Positions 52,273 through 60,755 of a stretch of DNA of 64,000 nt are shown here, one piece after another (the stretch's first letter is position 1; every line of letters begins with the position of its first letter). Below the pieces are notes generated by a model that searched no databases, was not told the DNA's origin, and worked only from the letters and a program-made list of their open reading frames with translations. Source of the DNA: LMUY01 sp965198565 (GTDB lineage Bacteria; Pseudomonadota; Alphaproteobacteria; Acetobacterales; Acetobacteraceae). The stretch spans positions 4,340,001-4,404,000 of the forward strand of contig OZ240665.1 in assembly GCA_965198565.1 (NCBI GenBank). The letters run 5' to 3'. The translations under genes and the position numbers were made by a program.

Positions 52273-53019
52273 CTATACGGCATCCTCGAGCAGCAGTTCG
52301 CGCAGGCGGGCGAGGCGCTCGCGGCCGAGCCCCAGCGCCGACTCGGCATAGCGGTCGAACGAGCCATACTCCTCCCGTGCGACGGTGAACGCGCTGCTCA
52401 GCAACGCCGGGTCGGCGCGCAGGAGGTACTCGCGGATCTCGATCGGCAGGCCCGCGCCCGGCTCGGTTTCGCGCCGCCAGAGCTGGTTGGTGGCCTCGAA
52501 ATCGCGCACCACCTGGTCCCAGGGCACGCCGAGGGCGGTCAGCAGCACGGCGGCGCCATAGCCGGTGCGATCCTTGCCGGCGGTGCAGTGGAACAGCAGC
52601 GGCGCGCCGCCGTCGAGCAGACGGTCCAACATGGTGCGGTATTGCATGGTGCCGACCAGGGCGTAGCCGCGGTAGCCCTGCCGCAGCACCGACTCCAGCG
52701 CCTCCCCCGTGGCCTGCTTGGTGTGCAGCAGGTCGCGCAGGCTGGCACCCACCACGGGCTCGATCGGCAGCGACAGCACGGTGGCGCCGGGCACCTGCGT
52801 GGGCGAGTGCGCCCGCTCCCGCTCGCCGCGGAAATCGCACACCGTGCGCAGCCCGAGCGCCGCCAGGGTGCGCTCGTCCTCGGCGGTGAGCCCCACCAGG
52901 GCGGCGGAGCGGAACACCATGCCGCGCCGCACCCGCTTGCCGTCGACGGTGGTGTAGCCGCCGAGGTCGCGGAAGTTGGAAGTGCCGCTGAGCGCGACGG
53001 AGAAGGGGGGCTCGGTCAT
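52273..53019 (-). CDS. Tyrosine-type protein phosphatase (Y_phosphatase3)
   Basis: 248 residues from ATG at 53019 (MTEPPFSVALSGTSNFRDLGGY); starts further upstream overlap the Nudix gene. The signature HCTAGKDRTG is near residues 144-153, with C145 as nucleophile and R151 as the phosphate-binding Arg (Cx5R). The FRDLGGY beginning is typical of the bacterial Y_phosphatase3/LipA-like group, which removes phosphate from tyrosines or phosphoinositides. The target is unknown. Confidence 0.88.
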   Translation of the reverse strand: MTEPPFSVALSGTSNFRDLGGYTTVDGKRVRRGMVFRSAALVGLTAEDERTLAALGLRTVCDFRGERERAHSPTQVPGATVLSLPIEPVVGASLRDLLHTKQATGEALESVLRQGYRGYALVGTMQYRTMLDRLLDGGAPLLFHCTAGKDRTGYGAAVLLTALGVPWDQVVRDFEATNQLWRRETEPGAGLPIEIREYLLRADPALLSSAFTVAREEYGSFDRYAESALGLGRERLARLRELLLEDAV

Positions 53020-53071
53020 GCCCGCGACGTAGCCCATTGCCGTGCCCGCGGCCAGACGGCTATCAGTTGGC

Positions 53072-53611
53072 ATGACCCAGCCTTGGCGCGTCGAGACGTC
53101 TAAAACCGTGGTGCGCGACCGCTGGATCGACCTTCGGGCCGACGATTGCGTCACCCCCGGCGGACACACGATCGCGCCCTACTACGTGTTGACCTATCCT
53201 GATTGGGTGCACGTCGTCGCCCTGACCGACGACCAGGAACTGGTCCTGGTCGAGCAGTATCGCCACGGGGCTGCCAAGGCTATCCTGGAACTGCCCGGCG
53301 GCATGATCGACCCGGCGGACGCCACTCCTCTTGCCGCGGGCCAACGTGAACTGCTCGAGGAGACTGGCTACGCGGCCCACGATTGGCAATCCCTCGGGGC
53401 GCTCTATCCCAACCCGGCCATCCAAACCAACCGGTGCCACGGCTTTCTCGCCACCGGCTGCCGGCGGGTGAGCGAACTGGCATTGGAGGCGGGCGAAGAG
53501 GGCATGGTGGTGCGCTGCCTGCCGGTGGCTGACGTGCTGGCGGGCCTCTCTACCGGTCTGCTCGGGAACGCCATGCATGTCGCGGCTGTGTTGTTGGCGC
53601 TGCGGACGTAA
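53072..53611 (+). CDS. Nudix hydrolase (ADP-ribose pyrophosphatase-like)
   Basis: 179 residues from ATG at 53072 (MTQPWRVETSKTVVRDRWIDLRADD), which clears most of the overlap with the phosphatase gene. ADPRase-like: YVLTYPDWVHVVALTDDQELVLVEQYRHGAAKAILELPGGMID and the Nudix helix ending with REL-LEETGY. The Nudix box is slightly unusual: the first Glu is Asp (PADATPLAAGQREL) and the spacer to REL is one residue longer than the consensus. Likely hydrolyses ADP-ribose or related nucleotides; the 5' end lies close to the divergent phosphatase gene. Confidence 0.88.
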   Translation: MTQPWRVETSKTVVRDRWIDLRADDCVTPGGHTIAPYYVLTYPDWVHVVALTDDQELVLVEQYRHGAAKAILELPGGMIDPADATPLAAGQRELLEETGYAAHDWQSLGALYPNPAIQTNRCHGFLATGCRRVSELALEAGEEGMVVRCLPVADVLAGLSTGLLGNAMHVAAVLLALRT

Positions 53612-53613
53612 CT

Positions 53614-53725
53614 TCTCCCTCTCTCGCTTGCGGGAGAGGGCCGGGGTGAGGGCATCGCACAAAGTCCCGAACAACGCTGCCAGCAGCCACCCTCACCCTA
53701 ACCCTCTCCCGCCAGCGGGAGAGGG
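53614..53725. repeat. Composite CTCTCCC-type repeat at the convergent Nudix/DadA end
   Basis: Left arm CCCTCTCTCGCTTGCGGGAG, then GGGTGAGGG, spacer, right arm CCCTCACCCTAACCCTCTCC, CGCCAGCGGGAGAGGG. It overlaps the stop codon of the DadA-like gene (53693-53695) and encodes its last residues. Confidence 0.8.
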
Positions 53726-55000
53726 AACGAAGCGGTTCGGGCGGAATGGAGCGGGGTCGATAAGCGGCGGGCGTCCCGCCACCAAGTCCGCCACCAGCCG
53801 CCCGGTCAGCGGACCCGCCGCGAGCCCGATATGCCCATGCCCGAACGCATGCACCACGTCGGCACACCCGCTGGCCGCGCCGATTACCGGCAGGCCGTCG
53901 GCGATCGAAGGCCGATGGCCCATCCAGACGGAAACGCGTTCAGGCGCCAAATCCCGCGGCAGCGCCGGATAGGTGCGGAGGGCGTAGTCCCGCAGGATGT
54001 CGGCCCGCCGCCAGTCCGGCGCCGCGTCCAGCCCCGCCAGCTCCACCTGCCCGGCCACCCGCAGCCGGCCCGCAACCACCGTGTTGGCCATCTTGCCATC
54101 GCTGGGCATGACCGGGTGCCGCGGCGCCGCCTCGGGCGCATCGATCTCGACGTGATAGCCCCGCTCGGTCTCCAGCGGCACCCGGTCTCCAGCCGCGGCG
54201 GCCAGCCCCGCCGAGCGGGCGCCCGCCGCAATCACCGCGCCGCCGGCCGCAAGCTCCCGGTCCGCCAGCCGCACCGCCCGCAACCGCCCGCCCTCGATGC
54301 GCCAGCCCACCGCCGCCCCCACTTCCCGCCGCAAGCCAAGCGACCCGGCGTAGCCCGCCAGCGCCTCGAGGTAAGCGCGGGGGTCGCGGCAATGCGCGCC
54401 CTCCTCGACCAGCACCGCGAACTGGTAGCGGCGGTCCAGCGACGGCTCCTGCTGGCGCAGCTCGTCCGCATCGAGCTCGACCCAGCGCACCCCATTGTCG
54501 CGGCGCAACCGCCAGGCCAGCGCTTCGGCCTCGAAGTCGCGCCGGGTGGGAAACACGTAGAGCAGGCCCTGCCGCGCCACGAGGTCGGGCACGCCGGCTT
54601 CGTCCGCCAACCGCCGATGCCGCTCCGGCGCGTCGCCGACCAGGCTGCGCAGCGCCCGCGCCGTCCGTTCCACCCGCGCCAGCGTCGACCCGGCGCGCAG
54701 ATAGCGCACCAGCCACGGCGCCAGGCGCGGCAGATAGCGCCAGCGGATCGCCAGCGGCCCCAGCGGGTCCGCCAGGTAGCCCGGCACCTTGCGCCAGGTG
54801 CCCGGCAGCGACATCGGCACCACCGAGGCGGGGCTGAGCCAGGCGCCGTTGCCGAAGCTCGCCTGCTGGCGCCCGCCGGGCTGCTCCGGTTCCAGCAAGG
54901 TCACGGCATGCCCGTCGCGCAGCAGCTCGATGGCGCAGCACAGCCCGATGATGCCGCCGCCAACCACGACGATAGGTGCGCGTAAGGTATCGCTCGGCAC
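53693..55000 (-). CDS. FAD-dependent D-amino acid dehydrogenase-like oxidoreductase
   Basis: 435 residues from GTG at 55000, which has a purine-rich GAAGG upstream; the longer frame starts inside a repeat. FAD fold IVVVGGGIIGLCCAIELLRDGHAVTLLEPEQPGG near the start, then the DadA-like GGRQQASFGNGAWLSP, and a C-terminal GMGHRPSIADGLPVIG-like region (WMGHRPSIADGLPVIGAASG). It oxidises D-amino acids or similar amines and passes electrons to the respiratory chain. The tail FVPSPAGGRGLG and stop come from a palindromic repeat. It is divergent from dgoK. Confidence 0.85.
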   Translation of the reverse strand: MPSDTLRAPIVVVGGGIIGLCCAIELLRDGHAVTLLEPEQPGGRQQASFGNGAWLSPASVVPMSLPGTWRKVPGYLADPLGPLAIRWRYLPRLAPWLVRYLRAGSTLARVERTARALRSLVGDAPERHRRLADEAGVPDLVARQGLLYVFPTRRDFEAEALAWRLRRDNGVRWVELDADELRQQEPSLDRRYQFAVLVEEGAHCRDPRAYLEALAGYAGSLGLRREVGAAVGWRIEGGRLRAVRLADRELAAGGAVIAAGARSAGLAAAAGDRVPLETERGYHVEIDAPEAAPRHPVMPSDGKMANTVVAGRLRVAGQVELAGLDAAPDWRRADILRDYALRTYPALPRDLAPERVSVWMGHRPSIADGLPVIGAASGCADVVHAFGHGHIGLAAGPLTGRLVADLVAGRPPLIDPAPFRPNRFVPSPAGGRGLG

Positions 55001-55017
55001 GATGAACTGCCTTCTTT

Positions 55018-55056
55018 CTCCCTCTCCCGCTGGCGGGAGAGGGTCGGGGTGAGGGT
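55018..55056. repeat. CTCTCCC-type repeat arm
   Basis: Single arm CCCTCTCCCGCTGGCGGGAG followed by GGTCGGGGTGAGGG between two divergent genes, so it is not a terminator here. Confidence 0.8.
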
Positions 55057-55124
55057 GGCGACGCAAGGGGCTGAGGGTGGCGCCGCAAGCGCGCTATACT
55101 AAGTGCAACCGGGAGGACCACGCC

Positions 55125-56063
55125 ATGACGCCACCGTCCAGCCCCGCCTTCGTCGCACCCGCCTTCGTCGCCGGCGATTGGGGCACCAGCAGCCTGCGCA
55201 TCTGGCTCTGCGCCGCCGACGGCACCGTGCTGGCCCACCGCCAGTCCGACGAGGGCATGGGCCGGCTCACCCCGGACGAGTTCGAGCCCGCGCTGCGCCG
55301 CCATCTCGCCGCCATCCCGCTGCCGCTGCCCCGCCCTGCGCCGGTGGTGCTGTGCGGCATGGTGGGGGCGCGGCAGGGCTGGCGCGAGGCCGCCTATGTC
55401 AACATCCCAGCGGACGCCGAGGCGGTGTGCGCCGGGTCACTTGCCGTGGCGGTGGCGGGATTGGACGTGCGCATCCTGCCCGGCCTGGCCAGCCGCGTGC
55501 CCGGCGCGGAGGACGTCATTCGCGGCGAGGAGACCCAGTTGCTCGGCCTGTTGCGCCAGCAGCCCGGGCTGTCTGGGGTGGTCTGCATGCCCGGCACCCA
55601 CTCCAAATGGGTGCGGCTGGAGGCGGGGCGCATCGCCGCCTTCCACACCGCCATGACCGGGGAGCTGTTCGCCCTGCTGCGCGATCACTCCGTCCTGCGC
55701 CACAGCATGGCCACGCCCGCCTCCGCCACCACGTCGGACGCGTTCGCCCGCGCGGTGCGCCGCAGCCTGGCGCGCCCGGACCAGTTGATCGCCAGCCTGT
55801 TCGAAGTCCGCGCCGCCGCGCTGCTGAACGGTGCGACCGACGGGGCGGACGTGCTGTCGGGCCTGCTGATCGGCGCCGAGATCGCCGCCTGCGCCGCCTG
55901 GGCCGGGCCGGTGACCTTGGTGGCCGCCGGCCCCTTGGGCGAAAGTTACCGCCGCGCCTTGACCCTGGCCGGCCGCGCGGTGCACCCGGTGGACGCCACC
56001 ACCGTCACCCTGGCGGGCCTGCACGCCGCCGCCGCCGCCCTCTGGCCTGGAGAAATAGCATGA
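55125..56063 (+). CDS. dgoK: 2-dehydro-3-deoxygalactonokinase
   Basis: 312 residues from ATG at 55125, preceded by GGGAGG. DgoK pattern: GDWGTSSLRIWLCAADGTVLAHRQSDEGM near the start (ASKHA phosphate loop), CMPGTHSKWVRLEAGRIAAFHTAMTGELFALLRDHSVLR in the middle and a C-terminal LVAAGPLGESYRRAL. It phosphorylates 2-keto-3-deoxygalactonate at O6 in the De Ley-Doudoroff galactonate pathway. The next gene, dgoA, overlaps its stop by four bases (ATGA). Confidence 0.93.
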   Translation: MTPPSSPAFVAPAFVAGDWGTSSLRIWLCAADGTVLAHRQSDEGMGRLTPDEFEPALRRHLAAIPLPLPRPAPVVLCGMVGARQGWREAAYVNIPADAEAVCAGSLAVAVAGLDVRILPGLASRVPGAEDVIRGEETQLLGLLRQQPGLSGVVCMPGTHSKWVRLEAGRIAAFHTAMTGELFALLRDHSVLRHSMATPASATTSDAFARAVRRSLARPDQLIASLFEVRAAALLNGATDGADVLSGLLIGAEIAACAAWAGPVTLVAAGPLGESYRRALTLAGRAVHPVDATTVTLAGLHAAAAALWPGEIA

Positions 56064-56695
56064 CCGAACCCGTCGCCTGGCCGCCGTTGCGGCGCAACCT
56101 GGTCGCCATCCTGCGCGGCATCCGCCCGGACGAAGCGGTGTCGCTCGCCGAGGTGCTGGTGGAGAGCGGGTTCGACGCGCTGGAAATCCCGCTGAACTCG
56201 CCCGACCCGCTGGACTCGATCCGGCGTGTTGCGGCCGCGATGCCGCGCCACGTGCTGGTCGGGGCGGGGACGGTGCTGACGGCCGAGCGGGTGACCGCCG
56301 TGCACGAGGCGGGCGCGCGCATGTTGATCTCGCCCAACTTCAACCCCGAGGTGGTGGCGACGGCGGTCCGGCTCGGCCTGGCGAGCCTGCCCGGCGTGTT
56401 CACCCCCACCGAGGCGTTCGCAGCGCTGGCGGCGGGCGCGTCGGGGCTGAAGTTCTTCCCCGCCAGCGTGCTGGGCGCCGAGGGGATCGGGGCGATGCGG
56501 GCGGTGCTGCCGAGCGGCACTGTGCTGGGTGCGGTGGGGGGTGTGTCGGACGCGTCGTTTGCGAGCTACGCCAAGGCGGGGGTGACGGTGTTCGGGCTGG
56601 GGTCGAGCCTCTACAAGCCCGGGTTCACTGCGGCGGAGTTGCGGGACCGAGCGATGGCCGCGGTGACTGCCTACGACGCGGTGTTCGGGACGTAG
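56060..56695 (+). CDS. dgoA: 2-dehydro-3-deoxy-6-phosphogalactonate aldolase
   Basis: 211 residues. KDPG/KDPGal aldolase fold: the carbonyl-activating region ALEIPLNSPDP with catalytic Glu42, and the Schiff-base lysine K131 in GLKFFPAS. It cleaves KDPGal to pyruvate and glyceraldehyde 3-phosphate. Start ATG overlaps the dgoK stop (ATGA), so dgoK and dgoA form an operon. Galactonate dehydratase, a sugar dehydrogenase and a transporter are not next to it. Confidence 0.94.
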   Translation: MTEPVAWPPLRRNLVAILRGIRPDEAVSLAEVLVESGFDALEIPLNSPDPLDSIRRVAAAMPRHVLVGAGTVLTAERVTAVHEAGARMLISPNFNPEVVATAVRLGLASLPGVFTPTEAFAALAAGASGLKFFPASVLGAEGIGAMRAVLPSGTVLGAVGGVSDASFASYAKAGVTVFGLGSSLYKPGFTAAELRDRAMAAVTAYDAVFGT

Positions 56696-56706
56696 AACCG
56701 AGTCTT

Positions 56707-56820
56707 CTCCCTCTCCTCCTGGGAGAGGGTCGGGGTGAGGGGTCCACGCGCGATCAAACGTGCGAGAACCGGCGGCGTGGGCCCTTCACCCAACCCTCTC
56801 CCAAGGGGGAGAGGGCTTTT
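56707..56820. repeat. Composite CTCTCCC-type repeat ending in a T-run
   Basis: Left arm CCCTCTCCTCCTGGGAGAGG, GTGAGGGG, spacer, right arm CCCTTCACCCAACCCTCTCC, CAAGGGGGAGAGGG, CTTTTA. On the plus strand this ends as a stem with TTTT and should act as a rho-independent terminator for dgoA; the coxM gene converges from the other side. Confidence 0.8.
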
Positions 56821-56838
56821 ATCGGTGGGGGGAGTTGC

Positions 56839-57630
56839 CTACGCCCCCGCGACCGCCCGCCGCGCCATCACGCCGATCAGGTGCGCGCGGTACTCGGCGC
56901 TGGCGTGGATGTCGCTGTTCAGCCCGTCCGCCGGGGTCTTGATGTCCTTGATGGCGTCCGCCGACCAGTTCGCGGTCAGCGCCTGCTCCATCGCGGCGTG
57001 GCGGAATACACCGTTCTGCGCCGCACCCGTGATCGCCACCCGCACGCCCGCCGGGCCGCGGGCCACGAACACACCCACCATCGCGTAACGCGACGCGGGA
57101 TTGCGGAACTTCTCGTAGTTGCTCTTCTCCGGGATGGGGAACTCCACCGCGGTGATCAGCTCGTCCGGCTCCAGCGCCGTGGCGAACATGCCCTGGAAAT
57201 AGTCGTCCGCCACGATGCTGCGGCGGTCGGTCACGATCGTCGCCCCCAGCGCCAGCGCCGCCGCCGGGTAGCAGGAGGACGGGTCGTTGTTGGCCAGCGA
57301 GCCGCCCATCGTGCCGCGGTGACGCACCTGGGTGTCGCCGATCCAGCCGGCCATGATGGCCAGCCCCGGGATGCGCTCGCGGATCGCCGGGTGGGCCATG
57401 ATGTCGCCATGCGTGGTCATCGCCTGGATAGTGATCTTGTCCGCCCCGGCGGTGATCCCTACCAGGCCCAGCTTGTGCAGGTCGATGATGGCGGACGGCT
57501 TGTTCAGCCGCTGCTTCAGCACTGGGATGAAGGTCTGCCCGCCGGCCAGCGCCTTGGCCTCCATGTCGTCGGCCAGCAGCTTGACCGCCTCGGCCACCGT
57601 CGCCGGCTCGTGAAACGCGAAATCGTACAT
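56839..57630 (-). CDS. coxM: Molybdenum hydroxylase FAD-binding subunit (CoxM family)
   Basis: 263 residues from ATG at 57630 (MYDFAFHEPATVAEAVKLL). CO-dehydrogenase flavoprotein subunit: AGGQTFIPVLKQRLNKPSAIIDL near residue 40 and RHRGTMGGSLANNDPSSCYPAAALALGATI near 100 contact FAD. Third gene of a cox-type operon (S-L-M). Paralogues serve carbon monoxide, xanthine, nicotinate or aromatic hydroxylases. Confidence 0.92.
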   Translation of the reverse strand: MYDFAFHEPATVAEAVKLLADDMEAKALAGGQTFIPVLKQRLNKPSAIIDLHKLGLVGITAGADKITIQAMTTHGDIMAHPAIRERIPGLAIMAGWIGDTQVRHRGTMGGSLANNDPSSCYPAAALALGATIVTDRRSIVADDYFQGMFATALEPDELITAVEFPIPEKSNYEKFRNPASRYAMVGVFVARGPAGVRVAITGAAQNGVFRHAAMEQALTANWSADAIKDIKTPADGLNSDIHASAEYRAHLIGVMARRAVAGA

Positions 57631-57643
57631 CGGATCGCTCCCG

Positions 57644-60025
57644 TTACTCAGCCGCCATCCTGGGACGCGCGGCTTCGATGATGGCCCAAATCTTCTCCGG
57701 ACTGGCCGGCATGTCCAGGTGAACAACGCCGTAGTCGCGCAACGCGTCCACCACGGCGTTGATCACCGCCGGCGGGCTGCCGATCGCGCCCACCTCGCCG
57801 CAGCCCTTCACCCCCAGCGGGTTGTGGGTGCATAGCGTCACCTCCGTGCCCACCGTCATGCGCGGGAAGTCATGCGCGCGGGGCATGGTGTAGTCCATGA
57901 ACGACCCGGTGACCAACTGGCCCTGCTGGTCGTACACCGCGTTCTCCAGCAGCGCCTGGCCGATCCCCTGCATCACGCCGCCCTGGATCTGCCCCTCGAC
58001 GATCATCGGGTTGATCACCCGGCCCACGTCGTCGATGGCGGTGAAGTTCACCACCGCGACCGAGCCGCAGTCGGGGTCGATCTCCACCTCGCAGATATGG
58101 CACCCAGCGGGGAAGGTGAAGTTCTTGGGGTCGTAGAACGCGGTCTCGTCCAGCCCGGGCTCCAGCTCCTCGATCGGGTAGTTGTGCGGCACGTAGGCGG
58201 CCATCGACACGTCGGTCAGCGACTTGCGACGGTCGGTTCCGGCGACGCTGAACTGGCCGTCCTTGAACTCGATGTCTTCCACGCTGGCCTCGAGCAGGTG
58301 GGCGGCGATCTTGCGGCCCTTGGCGACCACCTTATCCATCGCCTTCACGATCGCCGAGCCGCCCACCGCCAGCGAGCGGCTGCCATAGGTGCCCATGCCG
58401 AACGGGATCTTGCCCGTGTCGCCATGCACCAGCTCCACCAGGTGGGCCGGCACGCCCAATTGCTCGGAAACGAGCTGCACGAAGGTCGTCTCATGCCCCT
58501 GGCCGTGGCTGTGCGACCCGGTGAACACGGTGACGCTGCCGGTGGGATGCACCCGCACCTCGGCGCACTCATACAGCCCGGCGCGCGCGCCCAGCGCCCC
58601 CGCCACCTTCGAGGGCGCGATGCCGCAGGCTTCGACGTAGGTGGAGATGCCGATGCCGCGCAGCCGGCCGCGCCGGGCCGCTTCGGCGCGCCGGGCCTCG
58701 AAGCCGGCCCAATCCGCCGCCCGCAGGCAGGCGTCCAGCGTCTTCACGTAGTCGCCGCTGTCGTAGTTCAGCGCCACCGGGGTCTGGTACGGGAAGGCGT
58801 CCGCGGCGATGAAGTTCTTGCGGCGCAGGTCGATGCGGTCGATCCCGGTCCGCGCCGCCGCCACGTCCACCAGGCGCTCGAGCAGGTAGGTGGTCTCGGG
58901 CCGGCCGGCGCCGCGATAGGCGTCCACCGGGACGGTGTTGGTGAACACGGCCTTCACCTCGCCGTAGATCGCCGGGGTGGAATAGCAGCCAGCCAGCAAC
59001 GTGGCGGACAAATACGTGGGCACCGCGGTGGCGAAGGTGGAGAGATAGGCGCCCATATTGGCCAGGGTGCGCACCTTCAGCGCCAGGAAGCGGCCGTCCG
59101 CCGCCAACGCCAGTTCCGCCACGCTGACATGGTCCCGGCCATGCGCGTCCGAGACGAAGGCTTCCGAGCGGTCGCAGGTCCACTTCACCGGGCGGCCGAG
59201 CTTGCCGGCGGCCCAGGTGACGATGGCTTCCTCGGCGTAGTGGTAGATCTTGCTGCCGAACCCGCCGCCCACGTCCGGCGCGATCACGCGCAGCCGGTGC
59301 TCCGGCAGGTGGAGCACGAAGGCGCCCATCAGCAGCCGGATCACGTGCGGGTTCTGGCTGGTGGTGTGCAGCGTGTACTCGCCGCTATCGCGGTCATACT
59401 CGCCGACGGCGCAGCGCGTCTCCATCGCGTTCGGCACCAGGCGGTTGTTGGTCAGCTCGAGCTTGACCACGTGCGCCGCCTGCGCGAACCCGGCCTCCAT
59501 CGCGGCCTTGTCGCCGATGTGCCAGTCGAAGCAGATGTTGCCTGGCGCGTCGTCATGCACGGCGGGGGCGCCGGGGGCGGTGGCATCGGTGACGCTGGCC
59601 ACGCTCGGCAGGTCCTCGTAGCGGATCTCGAGCGCCTCGGCGGCGTCGCGGGCGGCCTGCTTGGTGGTGGCGATCACGGCGGCGACCGGGTCGCCCACGT
59701 GGCGGACGCGGCCAATGGCCAGCACCGGGTGCGCCGGTTCGGCCATGGCGGAGCCGTCCTTGTTGTGGATTTGCCAGCCGCACGGGATGCCGCCCACGCC
59801 GTCGGCCTGCATGTCGGCGCCGGTGAAGATCGCCTGCACGCCGGGCATGGCGCGGGCGGCGGCGGCGTCGATCTCCAGGATGCGGGCATGCGGACGGTCC
59901 GAACGGCGGAGCACGCAGGTGAGCTGGCCGGGGCGGTTGATGTCGTCGGTGTAGCGGCCGTGACCGCTCAGGAACCGCTTGTCCTCGCGGCGGCGCATCG
60001 ATGCGCCGATACCCTCATGCCCCAT
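57644..60025 (-). CDS. coxL: Xanthine dehydrogenase-family Mo-cofactor subunit, form II CODH-like (CoxL)
   Basis: 793 residues from ATG at 60025. The active-site loop reads A369-Y370-R371-G372-A373-G374-R375 (AYRGAGR), which is the form II pattern, not AYRCSFR of true form I CO dehydrogenase with its Cu-S-Mo site. The molybdopterin region GGGFGSKIYHYAEEAIV is near residue 255, and the catalytic Glu near 750 in GCGEVGAIGSPPAVINAV. It hydroxylates an aromatic, purine or aldehyde substrate; which one cannot be seen. It forms the enzyme with CoxS and CoxM. A repeat lies between coxS and coxL. Confidence 0.93.
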   Translation of the reverse strand: MGHEGIGASMRRREDKRFLSGHGRYTDDINRPGQLTCVLRRSDRPHARILEIDAAAARAMPGVQAIFTGADMQADGVGGIPCGWQIHNKDGSAMAEPAHPVLAIGRVRHVGDPVAAVIATTKQAARDAAEALEIRYEDLPSVASVTDATAPGAPAVHDDAPGNICFDWHIGDKAAMEAGFAQAAHVVKLELTNNRLVPNAMETRCAVGEYDRDSGEYTLHTTSQNPHVIRLLMGAFVLHLPEHRLRVIAPDVGGGFGSKIYHYAEEAIVTWAAGKLGRPVKWTCDRSEAFVSDAHGRDHVSVAELALAADGRFLALKVRTLANMGAYLSTFATAVPTYLSATLLAGCYSTPAIYGEVKAVFTNTVPVDAYRGAGRPETTYLLERLVDVAAARTGIDRIDLRRKNFIAADAFPYQTPVALNYDSGDYVKTLDACLRAADWAGFEARRAEAARRGRLRGIGISTYVEACGIAPSKVAGALGARAGLYECAEVRVHPTGSVTVFTGSHSHGQGHETTFVQLVSEQLGVPAHLVELVHGDTGKIPFGMGTYGSRSLAVGGSAIVKAMDKVVAKGRKIAAHLLEASVEDIEFKDGQFSVAGTDRRKSLTDVSMAAYVPHNYPIEELEPGLDETAFYDPKNFTFPAGCHICEVEIDPDCGSVAVVNFTAIDDVGRVINPMIVEGQIQGGVMQGIGQALLENAVYDQQGQLVTGSFMDYTMPRAHDFPRMTVGTEVTLCTHNPLGVKGCGEVGAIGSPPAVINAVVDALRDYGVVHLDMPASPEKIWAIIEAARPRMAAE

Positions 60026-60064
60026 GGTCCGCTCCTGTTGGCTCTTTTTCTTGCTTATGTCCTC

Positions 60065-60159
60065 TCCCTCTCCCCCTGGGAGAGGGTAGGGGTGAGGGTT
60101 GGACAGTGATCTCGCCAGCGCCCCCTCCCTCACCCAACCCTCTCCCAGAGGGAGAGGGC
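60065..60159. repeat. Composite CTCTCCC-type repeat between coxS and coxL
   Basis: Left arm CCCTCTCCCCCTGGGAGAGG, GTGAGGG, spacer, right arm CCCTCACCCAACCCTCTCCC with AGAGGGAGAGGG. Sits inside a likely operon, so it may influence expression ratio or RNA stability. Confidence 0.8.
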
Positions 60160-60177
60160 TTAGAAGGCGTCGCTCTT

Positions 60178-60669
<492 letters not shown>

Positions 60670-60755
60670 GGCGTGTCTCCCGTATGCGCGTTCGTTAAGG
60701 CACAGAGTGTGGCCGCGAGGGCGGATCGGTCAAGGTGCGGGCGGGGTTGCGGGCG

